Source: Sphingomonas abietis (GTDB lineage Bacteria > Pseudomonadota > Alphaproteobacteria > Sphingomonadales > Sphingomonadaceae). From it: a stretch of DNA of 64,000 nt. Below, one piece after another: positions 1-8,447 of this stretch (the stretch's first letter is position 1; each line of letters begins with the position of its first letter). A program made the translations under genes and the position numbers. The DNA is taken from NCBI RefSeq assembly GCF_027625475.1, contig NZ_CP115174.1, positions 241,001 to 305,000 of the forward strand, in the 5' to 3' direction. The notes beneath the pieces are model-generated. The model was not told the origin of the DNA. It searched no databases and saw only the letters and a program-made list of their open reading frames with translations.

Positions 1-173
1 GCGTCTCGATCGAAAGCCTGATCCAGCGCGGCGCGACCCCGGAAGGCGGCGTGCTGGTCGCGATGGTGACGCATGAGGGGCCGGAGCGCGCGGTCAGCGA
101 CGCACTGGCGCGGCTCGAAGGATCGTCCAGCCTGCTCGGCCGGCCGATGCTGATGCACATCCTCGACGTGTGA
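1..173 (+). CDS. hom: Homoserine dehydrogenase, C-terminal end (partial)
   Basis: The last 56 codons of a gene entering from the left edge, read from base 3 and ending at TGA 171-173. The peptide begins VSIESLIQRG, continues through VLVAMVTHEGPE and ends MLMHILDV. This fits the C-terminal ACT regulatory domain of homoserine dehydrogenase, where threonine feedback is usually sensed; the catalytic domains lie outside the window. The enzyme reduces aspartate semialdehyde to homoserine in threonine and methionine synthesis. An order of hom, glpX, recJ is, to my knowledge, common in sphingomonads and supports the call. Another ACT-domain protein is possible because only the tail is visible. Confidence 0.75.
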   Translation, partial: VSIESLIQRGATPEGGVLVAMVTHEGPERAVSDALARLEGSSSLLGRPMLMHILDV

Positions 174-202
174 GGCTGGATATATGACGGCCGGGGCGCG
201 GA

Positions 203-643
203 TCAGTCGTCGGGATCTTCGCCCTTCAATATCCTGAACAGCCGCCCCCAAGTCTCCTTCGCCGGGCTCGGCCCGCAATTATACTGACATTGCGGCTTGT
301 CGTTCAGGGCGCCGGCCGCTCGCGGCGGTTCGGCCGGGTGCCGCACGACCTCGCCCGGTTCGGCTCGTTCGTCGCGCAAGGGCAGGCGCTGCGGCTTGTC
401 CGGGCGATGGGCGCAGACCAGAATATCGGTGCCGGTTCCGAGCGGGCAGTCCTGAGAGGCGCCGTGCGGCGCGGGGGCTGCCGCGTCGATCATCGCGTGA
501 TAATGCGCCATCGCCTGTTCGGCGGTCATCGTCGATGCGGGCGGTGCATTGGCCGGTGCATCGGGCGGCGCGCTCGCAACGGCGAGCAGCGCCAGCGCGG
601 CGCTGATTCCCATCGTCATCCGCGCCGTCCCCGGATCGGCCAT
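203..643 (-). CDS. Small exported protein, tandem paralogue 1
   Basis: A 146-residue protein of unknown function. A hydrophobic stretch with Ala/Leu runs near residues 11-25 and looks like a signal peptide; it works better if translation starts at the internal ATG at 619 (residue 9). The mature part carries TAEQAMAHY, then a cysteine pair spaced C-x10-C (CPLGTGTDILVC), then a basic stretch with RLPLRDERAE and GEVVRH. The same elements in the same order occur in the gene immediately upstream, so the two are tandem duplicates. Its ATG directly abuts the stop of that gene, suggesting co-translation. Proteins with a Cys pair followed by an RLPL motif are, to my knowledge, frequent in sphingomonads and uncharacterised. 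Confidence 0.6.
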   Translation of the reverse strand: MADPGTARMTMGISAALALLAVASAPPDAPANAPPASTMTAEQAMAHYHAMIDAAAPAPHGASQDCPLGTGTDILVCAHRPDKPQRLPLRDERAEPGEVVRHPAEPPRAAGALNDKPQCQYNCGPSPAKETWGRLFRILKGEDPDD

Positions 644-1030
644 TCAATCGCCGCTGTCTTCGCCGGTGACCGCACCCTTCAGTAGGCCGAACAGCTTTCC
701 CAGGGTCTGCATCTGCCTGCTGGGCGGGCCGGTCGGCGGCCCGGGATCGCCGCCGCCCGGCTCGCCGCGATGATGGACCACCTCGCCGGCCTCCGCCCGC
801 TCGTCCGGCATCGGCAGGCGGGGGGCGGGGCGGATATTGCGGCGGCAGACGACGATCTCGGCCGGGGTGCCGGTCGCGCATTGCGCCGCCGGCCCGCCGG
901 GAGCCGGGACGATCACGCCGCCGAGCTTCGCGCGATAATTGGCCATCGCCTGCTCGGCGGTGATGCCGGTGGTGGATGGCGCCGGCGGCCCATAAACCGC
1001 GATCAAGACCAACGCTGCCATGCTCGACAT
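644..1030 (-). CDS. Small exported protein, tandem paralogue 2
   Basis: A 128-residue protein with a short hydrophobic N-terminus (MSSMAALVLIAVYG) consistent with export. It shares with its downstream neighbour the TAEQAMANY segment, a C-x10-C pair (CATGTPAEIVVC), then RLPMPDERAEAGEVVHH. The ATG at 1030 has a good GGAAGG ribosome site nine bases upstream. It is divergent from glpX, so the 52-base gap 1031-1082 must hold both promoters. The paired cysteines would suit a disulfide in the periplasm. No function can be assigned. Confidence 0.62.
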   Translation of the reverse strand: MSSMAALVLIAVYGPPAPSTTGITAEQAMANYRAKLGGVIVPAPGGPAAQCATGTPAEIVVCRRNIRPAPRLPMPDERAEAGEVVHHRGEPGGGDPGPPTGPPSRQMQTLGKLFGLLKGAVTGEDSGD

Positions 1031-1082
1031 CGTAACACGCCTTCCCTATCGCTCGACGCATTGAGGGTTTGAAGGAAGCATC

Positions 1083-2057
1083 ATGCCGGATAGTCAGGTC
1101 GCCGCAAGTCAGGTTCTCGATCGTGTTCTCGTGCTGGAAATGGTGCGTGTCACCGAGGCGGCGGCCATTTCCGCGGCGAAGCTGATCGGGCGTGGCGACG
1201 AGAAGGCCGCCGATGCCGCCGCCGTCGAGGCGATGCGCGCCGCGTTCAACGAGCTGGATTTCGATGGCACCGTGGTGATCGGCGAGGGCGAGCGCGACGA
1301 GGCGCCGATGCTCTACATCGGCGAGAAGGTCGGCACCGGCAAAGGCCCCAAGATCGACATCGCGCTCGATCCGCTGGAAGGCACGACGATCACCGCGACC
1401 GGCGGACCCAATGCGCTCGCGGTACTCGCCATCGCCGAAGAGGGCGGCCTGCTCAACGCGCCCGACGTCTATATGGACAAGCTCGCGATCGGGCCGGGCT
1501 ACGAGCGCGGCGTCGTCTCGCTCGACATGACGCCGACCGAGCGCGTCGAGGCCTTCGCCAAAGCCAAGGGCGTCTCGCCCTCCGAGATCACCGTGCTGGT
1601 GCTCGATCGTCCCCGCCACGAGAAGATGATCGCCGAGCTGCGCGCGCTCGGCACCGGCATCTATCTCATCCCCGATGGCGACGTCGCAGGCGTGATCTCG
1701 GTGGCCAGCCCCGAAACCACAATCGACATGTATATGGGCTCCGGCGGCGCACCCGAGGGCGTGCTGGCCGCGGCTGCCCTGTCGTGCGTCGGCGGGCAGT
1801 TCCAGGGCCGCCTGCTGTTCCGCAACGACGACGAGAAGAGCCGCGCCGCCAAATGGGGCGTGACCGATCTCAACCGCATCTACGAGCTCGAGGATCTGGT
1901 GAAGGGCGATGCGATCTTCGCCGCCACCGGCGTCACCGACGGTTCGCTGCTCGGCGGGGTGAAGCGCCGCCGCGATGGCGTGATGACCACCGAGAGCGTG
2001 GTGATGCGTGCGTCGTCCCGCACCATCCGCTGGGTCAAGGGCGAGCATCGCCGCTGA
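1083..2057 (+). CDS. glpX: Class II fructose-1,6-bisphosphatase GlpX
   Basis: A 324-residue cytoplasmic enzyme that removes the 1-phosphate from fructose 1,6-bisphosphate in gluconeogenesis. GlpX signatures are visible: GEGERDEAPMLYIGEKVG at about residues 67-84, DPLEGTTITATGGPNA, which holds metal and substrate ligands, and the late MYMGSGGAPEGVLAAAAL segment. Full length for the family. The ATG at 1083 follows a GAAGGAAG ribosome site. It follows hom with only the small antisense genes between. Some alphaproteobacterial GlpX enzymes also act on sedoheptulose 1,7-bisphosphate, which the sequence does not decide. Confidence 0.95.
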   Translation: MPDSQVAASQVLDRVLVLEMVRVTEAAAISAAKLIGRGDEKAADAAAVEAMRAAFNELDFDGTVVIGEGERDEAPMLYIGEKVGTGKGPKIDIALDPLEGTTITATGGPNALAVLAIAEEGGLLNAPDVYMDKLAIGPGYERGVVSLDMTPTERVEAFAKAKGVSPSEITVLVLDRPRHEKMIAELRALGTGIYLIPDGDVAGVISVASPETTIDMYMGSGGAPEGVLAAAALSCVGGQFQGRLLFRNDDEKSRAAKWGVTDLNRIYELEDLVKGDAIFAATGVTDGSLLGGVKRRRDGVMTTESVVMRASSRTIRWVKGEHRR

Positions 2058-2146
2058 CGGTCGGTGCCGTTCGGAACGGCACCGGCACTATTGACGGCGA
2101 TGGCGGCCGGCCTATCCTCGCTCCCATAAGAAAAAGGGAGTGGGGC

Positions 2147-3421
2147 ATGGCGTCAGTGCATGCGAACGAGCAATTGCTGTTCTCGATCCTGTTGCAGCTG
2201 ATCGTGATGATCGGCGCGGCGCGGATGATGAATGCGGCGTTCCGCGCGATGGGCCAGCCCGGGGTGATCGGCGAGATCGTCGCCGGGCTGCTGCTGGGGC
2301 CGTCGCTGTTCGGCCATTTCTTTCCGGGCGTGTCGCTGGCCGTGTTCGGCGCCAAGCCGAGCCCGGCGATCACGATGCTGAGCCAGATCGGCCTGATCCT
2401 GCTGATGTTCCAGATCGGCGCCGATTTCGATTTCGGCCATCTCCGATCGGCGAAGATGAAGCGCGCGGTGCTGCTGATCGCGGTGGGATCGATCGTCGTG
2501 CCGTTCGGGCTGGGCCTGTGGCTGGGCTTCGCCTCGCAGCCGAGCATCGCGCCGGGCATCGATCCGGTCATCTATGCCCTGTTCTGCGGCGTCGCGCTGG
2601 CGATCACCGCGGTGCCGATCCTCGGCCGCATCCTGCGCGAATTCCGGCTGACCCGTACCCCGATCGGGGTGGTCGCGATTTCGGCGGCAGCGATCAACGA
2701 TGTGGTCGGCTGGGTGATGCTCGCCTGCATCTCCGCCTATGCGACCGCCGTCTTTTCGGGCGCCTTCCTGCTGTGGCGCCTGGTCGCGATCGCAGTGCTG
2801 CTGTGCGCGTTGCGCTTCGTGCTCGCGCCGCTGGTGGACTGGCTGCTGCGCCGCTGGCCGGTGGTGGACGGGCGGCTGCCCGCCAATCTGATGGCGGTGA
2901 CGCTCTGCATCATGTTCGGGCTCGGCATCGCCACCTATCAGATCGGCATCTTCGCGATCTTCGGCGGCTTCGCGGCGGGGCTGCTGTTCCACCGCCACAC
3001 CGATTTCGTGGAGGCCTGGAGCAGCCAGGTCGGGCATTTCACATTGGTCTTCTTCCTGCCGGTCTTCTTCACCTTCACCGGACTGCGGACCAATTTGCTG
3101 GGCCTTTCGCCGGCCGATCTCGGCTGGCTGGTGCTGGTGCTGGCCGCGGCCGTCGGCGGCAAGATCGTGCCGGTGTTCTTCGCCAGCCGCGCGGCGGGCT
3201 TCGACACCAACGAATCGAGCATCCTCGCCAGCCTGATGAACACGCGCGCCCTGATGGAGCTGATCGTGCTCAACATCGGCTATGATCTGGGCTTCCTGCC
3301 CCAGAATATGTTCACCATGCTGGTGGTGATGGCGGTGGTGACGACGCTGATGACCGGGCCGCTGCTCCGTCTGCTGCTGCCGCGAACGGGGCATGTCGTG
3401 CTGCGGGCGGCGGAGGCCTGA
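2147..3421 (+). CDS. CPA2-type cation:proton antiporter
   Basis: A 424-residue inner-membrane protein with about 12 hydrophobic segments of the Na+/H+ exchanger (CPA2, KefB/NapA-like) fold. Typical features are an N-terminal QPGVIGEIVAGLLLGPSLFG segment, a QIGLILLMFQIGADFD stretch, and later AAAINDVVGWVML, where the conserved Asn-Asp pair of the ion-binding unwound helices sits. No C-terminal TrkA-N or CBS domain is present. I place the start at ATG 2147 because an AAAAAGGGAG ribosome site lies just upstream; the open frame extends further 5' but into glpX. It exchanges Na+ or K+ for protons; the exact ion cannot be read from sequence. Confidence 0.88.
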   Translation: MASVHANEQLLFSILLQLIVMIGAARMMNAAFRAMGQPGVIGEIVAGLLLGPSLFGHFFPGVSLAVFGAKPSPAITMLSQIGLILLMFQIGADFDFGHLRSAKMKRAVLLIAVGSIVVPFGLGLWLGFASQPSIAPGIDPVIYALFCGVALAITAVPILGRILREFRLTRTPIGVVAISAAAINDVVGWVMLACISAYATAVFSGAFLLWRLVAIAVLLCALRFVLAPLVDWLLRRWPVVDGRLPANLMAVTLCIMFGLGIATYQIGIFAIFGGFAAGLLFHRHTDFVEAWSSQVGHFTLVFFLPVFFTFTGLRTNLLGLSPADLGWLVLVLAAAVGGKIVPVFFASRAAGFDTNESSILASLMNTRALMELIVLNIGYDLGFLPQNMFTMLVVMAVVTTLMTGPLLRLLLPRTGHVVLRAAEA

Positions 3422-3470
3422 TTCGCCGCCTCGCGTTCACAGGCGGGCCGCGATGGTCTAGGCGCAGCGC

Positions 3471-5240
3471 ATGACCCTTGCCGCACCCTGTGGAGTGACC
3501 CGTTCGATCCTCGGCCAGCCGTGGCGCTGGCGGGGCCTGGCCAGCGACGATGGCGATGCCGGCTTCCGGCCCGATGCGCTGGTCGATCAGCTGCTGATGG
3601 CGCGGGGTTGCCCGCGGGAGGCGCTCGACAGCCATCGCGTGCCGACCATCCGCGGCTTCATGCCCGATCCGTCGATCTTCCGCGACATGGACAAGGCCGC
3701 CGATCGTCTGGCCGATGCCGTGGAGCGCCAGGAGCGGGTGACGATCTTCGGCGACTATGACGTCGATGGGGCGACCTCGGCGGCGCTGATGATCCGCCTG
3801 CTGCGCGACCTCGGCCTCCATGCCGGCGCCTACATCCCCGATCGCCTGCTCGAAGGCTATGGCCCGTCGGCGGACGCGCTGGTGATGCTGGCCGAACAGG
3901 GCGCGAGCCTGGTCGTCACCGTCGATTGCGGTGCGATGGCGTTCGAGGCGCTGCAGGCCGCGCACGACGCCGGGCTCGACGTGATCGTGGTCGATCATCA
4001 CAAATGCGCGACGGTGCTTCCCGTCGCCCACGCGCTGGTCAACCCGAACCGGCTCGACGAGGGCGAGGGCGCGGCGCATGGCCATCTCGCCGCCGTCGGC
4101 GTCGCCTTCCTGCTCGGCGCCGCGCTGATCCGCACCCTGCGCGCGCGGGGATGGTTTGCAACGCGTGCCGAACCGAAGCTGCTGGAGCTGCTCGATATCG
4201 TCGCGCTCGGCACGGTCGCCGACGTGGCGCAGCTGAAGGGACTCAACCGCGCGTTCGTGGCGCAGGGATTGAAGGTGATGGCGGGTCGTCGCAACATCGG
4301 CCTCGCCGCGCTGATCGAAGCCTCGCGCCTCACCCGGAACCCGACCGCGACCGATCTCGGTTTCGCGCTCGGCCCCCGGATCAACGCCGGCGGGCGGGTC
4401 GGCCGCGCCGATCTCGGCGTCCGCCTGCTGACCACGCAGGACGAGGGCGAGGCGCGCGCGATCGCCGCCGAGCTCAACCAGTTCAACGAGGATCGCCGTG
4501 CCATCGAGCAGGCGGTGCGCGAGGAGGCCGAGGCGAAGCTCGCCGGCCAGGGCAACCGCGCCGTTTCGGTGATTTCGGGTGCCGGCTGGCACCCCGGCGT
4601 GATCGGCATCGTCGCCAGCCGCATCAAGGAGCGTTCGGGCAAGCCGGCGATCGTCGTCGCGCTCGATGGCGGCATCGGCAAGGGATCGGGGCGCTCGATC
4701 TCGGGCGTCGATCTCGGCGCGGCGGTGCTCGCCGCCAAGGATATGGGCCTGCTGGTGGCGGGCGGCGGCCATGCGATGGCGGCGGGGCTGACCATCGACG
4801 AGGCCAAGCTCGATGCCTTCGCCGAATTTCTCGACGAGCGCCTCGCCGCCGATGTCGCGATCGCATCGGACAAGCGCGCGCTGTTGCTGGATGCGGTGGT
4901 CGGTCCGGGCGGCGTCACTCCAGCGCTGGTCGAGGCGCTGGAGGCGGGCGGCCCTTACGGCGCCGGCTGGCCCGGCCCGCGCGTCGCGGCGGGCCGGGTG
5001 CGGGTGGTGAAGGCCGATGTCGTCGGCACCGGCGGCCATGTCCGCGCGATCGTGGCCGGAGACGATGGCCGCTCGATCAAGGCGATGGCCTTTGGGTCGG
5101 CCGATACCGCGCTCGGCCAGGCGCTGCTCGGGGCGGGTTCGACGCGCAAGCTGTGGCTGGCCGGCCGGGCGCGGATCGATGACTGGGCGCAGCGTCCGTC
5201 GGCCGAACTGCATGTCGATGACGCCGCCTGGGCCGATTGA
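3471..5240 (+). CDS. recJ: Single-stranded-DNA-specific 5'-3' exonuclease RecJ
   Basis: A 589-residue nuclease of the DHH phosphoesterase family that degrades 5'-ended single strands in RecFOR recombination, mismatch repair and base-excision repair. The metal-binding motifs are intact: FGDYDVDGATSA near residue 93, VDCGAM, VDHHKC (the DHH motif) near 173, and GTVADVAQL. The DHHA1 half carries the RINAGGR segment and GGGHAMAAGLT. The C-terminal oligonucleotide-binding region ends in ELHVDDAAW. Length is usual for the family. It starts 49 bases after the antiporter stop. Confidence 0.95.
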   Translation: MTLAAPCGVTRSILGQPWRWRGLASDDGDAGFRPDALVDQLLMARGCPREALDSHRVPTIRGFMPDPSIFRDMDKAADRLADAVERQERVTIFGDYDVDGATSAALMIRLLRDLGLHAGAYIPDRLLEGYGPSADALVMLAEQGASLVVTVDCGAMAFEALQAAHDAGLDVIVVDHHKCATVLPVAHALVNPNRLDEGEGAAHGHLAAVGVAFLLGAALIRTLRARGWFATRAEPKLLELLDIVALGTVADVAQLKGLNRAFVAQGLKVMAGRRNIGLAALIEASRLTRNPTATDLGFALGPRINAGGRVGRADLGVRLLTTQDEGEARAIAAELNQFNEDRRAIEQAVREEAEAKLAGQGNRAVSVISGAGWHPGVIGIVASRIKERSGKPAIVVALDGGIGKGSGRSISGVDLGAAVLAAKDMGLLVAGGGHAMAAGLTIDEAKLDAFAEFLDERLAADVAIASDKRALLLDAVVGPGGVTPALVEALEAGGPYGAGWPGPRVAAGRVRVVKADVVGTGGHVRAIVAGDDGRSIKAMAFGSADTALGQALLGAGSTRKLWLAGRARIDDWAQRPSAELHVDDAAWAD

Positions 5241-5288
5241 TGCGCTTGACCCGGCGGGATGCGTGCCCTAAGCGCCCGCAACCGAGAC

Positions 5289-5364
5289 GGCCCCATCGTC
5301 TAGCGGTCTAGGACGTCGCCCTTTCACGGCGAAAACACGGGTTCGATTCCCGTTGGGGTCACCA
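5289..5364 (+). tRNA. tRNA-Glu (anticodon TTC), CCA encoded
   Basis: A cloverleaf folds cleanly. The acceptor stem GGCCCCA pairs with TGGGGTC (one G-T pair). The D arm lies around TAGCGGTCTAGGA. The anticodon stem TCGCC/GGCGA encloses the loop CTTTCAC with anticodon TTC at 5323-5325. The T arm contains GGTTCGATTCC. The discriminator base is A at 5361 and the terminal CCA (5362-5364) is encoded. It begins 48 bases after the recJ stop. Confidence 0.97.
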
Positions 5365-5386
5365 GTGGCGGAAATCAGCCACTTTT
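5364..5386 (+). terminator. Rho-independent terminator of tRNA-Glu
   Basis: AGTGGC (5364-5369) pairs with GCCACT (5378-5383) across an eight-base loop, and four T residues (5383-5386) follow at once. The hairpin starts at the last base of the encoded CCA, a usual position for a tRNA terminator. Confidence 0.7.
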
Positions 5387-5823
5387 GCCGGATCGGGCCG
5401 GCAGATTTGCCACCGGCATCGCCAGCAATTTGCCACCCTTGATGCTCGCGGCGGCCGTCTGGGCGATCATGGGCACGCGCATGACGTAGCGGCGGGCCAT
5501 CGCGGCCCCATGCCGGGAATCGCGCCTGACTCCCTGTCTGAGATGTCGAACTCGAGAAGATAGCGGCACGCCTTCTTGTGGGAACGCGAAAGGAGCGGGG
5601 CGCGGCCATGGCGCTCGTTTGCCGCGCGACCTCCGGCAAGTGGGGCCTGCTCGCGCAGGCCGAGAGCGATCTCGCCCTCGATGACGCGATGGGCGAATGC
5701 GGGCTTCACGATGCCGCACGACGCCGCACGATGCCGCAGCGCGGCAAAGATATGTTACAAGGCAGTCGGTGACGGGACATCGGGACATGGAATGACACTC
5801 ACCGTTCCAACGGAGATTTGCCC
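5387..5823. other. Gene-poor gap after tRNA-Glu
   Basis: No convincing gene is visible in these 437 bases. Open frames exist on both strands, but none has a recognisable motif, domain or ribosome site. A ten-base unit, GATGCCGCAC with one-base variants, is repeated three times in tandem at 5710-5739. The position 3' of a tRNA gene is a typical integration site, but I find no integrase motif and no second copy of the tRNA 3' end inside the window. Confidence 0.5.
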
Positions 5824-6009
5824 ATGCCGCCCGCCGACAATTCCGCCCAGGCCAGCGTCGCGACGATGGTGATGGGCCGGCTGCTGCTGGCCGCGTTCGG
5901 CCTCGGTAGCCTGGCTTTCCTGATCGCGATCGATCGACCACAATGGTTTCACATCCATCCGGCGAATGGCGTTGCGGCCGCGCCGCCTCATGCCGCACGA
6001 CCGTTATGA
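5824..6009 (+). CDS. Possible small single-pass membrane protein
   Basis: A 61-residue open frame with a clear ribosome site (GGAG, eight bases before ATG 5824) and one hydrophobic segment at about residues 16-36 (VMGRLLLAAFGLGSLAFLIA). A short tail rich in Ala, Pro and His follows. It lies 45 bases upstream of the bestrophin-like gene on the same strand and could be co-transcribed. I do not recognise a family. The ribosome site and the coherent transmembrane stretch are the only support. Confidence 0.4.
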   Translation: MPPADNSAQASVATMVMGRLLLAAFGLGSLAFLIAIDRPQWFHIHPANGVAAAPPHAARPL

Positions 6010-6054
6010 GCATCGCCCCGTCGTCATCGGCGCGTTCCAGCAAGAGGTAGAGCC

Positions 6055-6942
6055 ATGATCGTCACTGCGGTTCCCCGCTTCAAACGGATCGTCACGGAGA
6101 TCTGGCGGCCGCTCCTCCTGCTGTTCGCATGGGACGTGATCGTCACCGCGACTTATTATATCCTGCCGTTCAAGGCGCCGGACCTGCCGCTGGCGCTGTT
6201 CGGTTCGGCATTGGCGCTGTTCCTCGGCTTTCGGAGCAATTCGGCTTATCAGCGCTGGTGGGAGGGGCGCATCCTCTGGGGCCAGATGATCAATGCCAGC
6301 CGCAGCCTGGCGCGTGCGGCGCGCAATTTCCTGCCCGATCCGCAGGCGCTCGACATGAAGCGCAGCATCGTGCTGCGCCAGATCGCCTATGTGAACGCCC
6401 TGCGCTGCCAGCTGCGACGCCAGCCGCCCGATGCCGAAGTGCTCCGCTTCCTGTCCCGCGGCGAGGCTGATTTCGCGCTGGCGCGGACCAATGTGGCGAA
6501 CGGCATTGTCGACGGCACCGGGCGACGCATCGACCTCGCGCGGCGCAACGGCTGGATCGACACCATCCAGCAGGTGTCCATGGAACGGGTGCTGATCGAC
6601 ATCGCCAACGCGCAGGGCGGCATGGAGCGTCTCAAGAACACGCCCTTGCCCAACCAATATCGTTTCTTCCCGATGCTGTTCACGCATCTCTTCTGCGTCT
6701 TCCTGCCGCTCGGTCTGGTCGATGCCTTGGGGTTCGCGACGCCGCTGGGCTCCACGGTCGCGGGATTCATGTTCCTCACCGTGCTGGCGATCGGCGACGA
6801 TCTGGTCGATCCGTTCGCCAACACCGTCCACGATGTGCCGCTTCTCGCCATGTGCCGGACGATCGAGATCGATCTGCTCCAGGCGATCGGCGACGATGCG
6901 CCCGAGCCGGCACGACCGGACGGCAGCTGCGTTCTGTGGTGA
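6055..6942 (+). CDS. Bestrophin-like anion channel family protein
   Basis: A 295-residue inner-membrane protein of the bacterial bestrophin (UPF0187) family, which form pentameric ion channels. The N-terminus has a transmembrane helix followed by PFKAPDLPLALFGSALALFLGFRSNSAYQRWWEGR; the FRSNSAYQRWWEGR stretch is the hallmark of the family. A second helix pair lies at LFCVFLPLGLVDALG and FMFLTVLAIGDDLVDPFANTVHDVPL, which contains the conserved acidic motif DxxxDPF. The ATG at 6055 follows an AGAGG ribosome site. Ion selectivity cannot be inferred; bacterial members conduct either cations or anions. Confidence 0.88.
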   Translation: MIVTAVPRFKRIVTEIWRPLLLLFAWDVIVTATYYILPFKAPDLPLALFGSALALFLGFRSNSAYQRWWEGRILWGQMINASRSLARAARNFLPDPQALDMKRSIVLRQIAYVNALRCQLRRQPPDAEVLRFLSRGEADFALARTNVANGIVDGTGRRIDLARRNGWIDTIQQVSMERVLIDIANAQGGMERLKNTPLPNQYRFFPMLFTHLFCVFLPLGLVDALGFATPLGSTVAGFMFLTVLAIGDDLVDPFANTVHDVPLLAMCRTIEIDLLQAIGDDAPEPARPDGSCVLW

Positions 6943-7198
6943 TCGATGCGCGAGACGCCCCGGGTCATCGGCGGCCGGCCGGCAATCGGCAGGGCATCCG
7001 CGCCTTCTCGCGTCTAGAAAGGCTGGTCGACCGTCTGCGTCCGTGCGCCGATGCCATCGGCGGCGATGCGATGCTGTCGGCCAGTCGGGCCGGGCGTGGC
7101 GGCGCCGGCCAGGAAGATATCGCATCCGTCCTTCAAGATTCCGTGCTTTGACGCAGCACCCCGCCGCGGACAACCGTGGCGCCGATGGAAAAGACAGG

Positions 7199-8413
7199 AT
7201 GACCCGCGACATGGCGGGCGGCGCACGGCGGATGATCGTGGCTTTGGCGTTCGCGGCGATCATGCTCAACTATGTCGATCGCCAGATGATCGCGCTGCTG
7301 AAACCGACCCTGCAAGCGCAGTTCGGCTGGGACGATCGCGACTATAGCCACATGGCCTCCGCCTTCCAGCTCGCCGCCGCCGTGGCGTTCCTAGGCAGCG
7401 GCTGGTTCATCGACCGGATCGGGCTGCGGCGCGGCTTCGCGATCGGGGTCGGGGTGTGGAGCCTCGCCGGCATGGCCCATGCGGTCGTCACCAGCGTCGG
7501 CGGCTTCATCGGCGTGCGCGCGCTGCTCGGGGCGGCAGAATCGATCGGCACGCCGGCCCAGGTCAAGACCGCGGCGGCCTATTTCCCGCCGGAGCAGCGA
7601 TCGATCATGATCGGCATCGGCAACATGGCCCCCAATCTCGGCGCGGTGCTCACCCCGCTGATCATCCCGCCGCTCGCGCTGTGGCTGGGATGGCGGGCGA
7701 CCTTCCTGCTGACCGGCGGTGCCGGGCTGGTCTGGGTGATACTGTGGCTGCTCGCCCCGCGCCCGCCCGCACAGGCTGCGCCGGCCGACGCCACCCCCCG
7801 GATATCCTCGGGCGCCATGCTGCGCGATCGCCGGCAATGGGCGCTGATCGCCGCCAAGGCGTTCAGCGACGAGGTGTGGTGGTTCCTGCTGTTCTTCGCG
7901 CCCGATCTCTTCCACCGGCTGTTCGGGCTCGATCAGGGCGCGCTCGGCCTGCCCGTCGCCTTCATCTACACGATGGCCGCGCTCGGATCGCTGAGCGGCG
8001 GCTGGCTGCCGGGGCGGCTGATGGCCCGCGGGGCCGACGCCAACCGCGCGCGCAAGCGCTCGCTGCTGCTCTATGCGCTGCTGATCCTGCCGGTCCCCGC
8101 GCTGCTGCTGACCCACAGCGCCTGGGTGGCGGCGGGGCTGCTCGGGCTGGCGCTGTTCGCGCATCAGGGCTTCTCGACCAACGTGTTCGGCATGGCGACC
8201 GACCTGTTCCCCGCGCACCGGGTCGGGACGGCGATCGGGATCGGCGCCTTCGCCGGCAATCTGGCGGGGATGGCGATGATCGAGGGGGCGGGCTGGTCGC
8301 TCGACGGCGGCTTCGGCTATGCCCCGCTGCTGCTGATCTGCGGCGGCTCCTATCTGGTCGCGCTGGCGCTGATCCAGTGGCTGGTGCCGCGCATCGAGAT
8401 GGCGGCGGACTGA
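7199..8413 (+). CDS. MFS transporter of the ACS (hexuronate/sugar-acid) type
   Basis: A 404-residue major facilitator with 12 predicted membrane segments. The N-terminal motif AAIMLNYVDRQMIALLKPTLQAQFGW and the loop motif DRIGLRRGFAIG match the anion:cation symporter branch (hexuronate ExuT, galactonate and phthalate transporters). The start at ATG 7199 lacks a strong ribosome site. The gene converges on the TonB receptor at 8448 and lies beside the aldo/keto reductase, monooxygenase and sulfoquinovosidase operon. Because the ACS branch moves sugar acids and other organic anions, I infer it may carry sulfoquinovose or its glyceryl glycoside across the inner membrane, in place of the ABC importer used by Agrobacterium. 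The inference rests on location. Confidence 0.82.
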   Translation: MTRDMAGGARRMIVALAFAAIMLNYVDRQMIALLKPTLQAQFGWDDRDYSHMASAFQLAAAVAFLGSGWFIDRIGLRRGFAIGVGVWSLAGMAHAVVTSVGGFIGVRALLGAAESIGTPAQVKTAAAYFPPEQRSIMIGIGNMAPNLGAVLTPLIIPPLALWLGWRATFLLTGGAGLVWVILWLLAPRPPAQAAPADATPRISSGAMLRDRRQWALIAAKAFSDEVWWFLLFFAPDLFHRLFGLDQGALGLPVAFIYTMAALGSLSGGWLPGRLMARGADANRARKRSLLLYALLILPVPALLLTHSAWVAAGLLGLALFAHQGFSTNVFGMATDLFPAHRVGTAIGIGAFAGNLAGMAMIEGAGWSLDGGFGYAPLLLICGGSYLVALALIQWLVPRIEMAAD

Positions 8414-8447
8414 CGGGGCCGGCCGCGCCGCCGACCCCCGCCGGAGA

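Noticed and set aside
279..2048. 589-residue open frame on the minus strand across glpX
   Set aside because: It is an antisense shadow: the composition is His/Arg/Gly-rich with no domain, while glpX on the other strand is intact and well conserved. The same applies to the long antisense frames over recJ, the STN receptor, cyoB and bglX.
5268..5639. Minus-strand open frame containing NGNRTRVFAVKGRRPRPLDDG
   Set aside because: This peptide is simply the translated tRNA-Glu gene, a well-known false annotation.
5375..6043. Possible integrase remnant downstream of the tRNA
   Set aside because: A stretch ending RHGAAMARRYVMRVP loosely recalls the end of a tyrosine recombinase, but no catalytic Arg-His-Arg-Tyr set or flanking repeat could be found.
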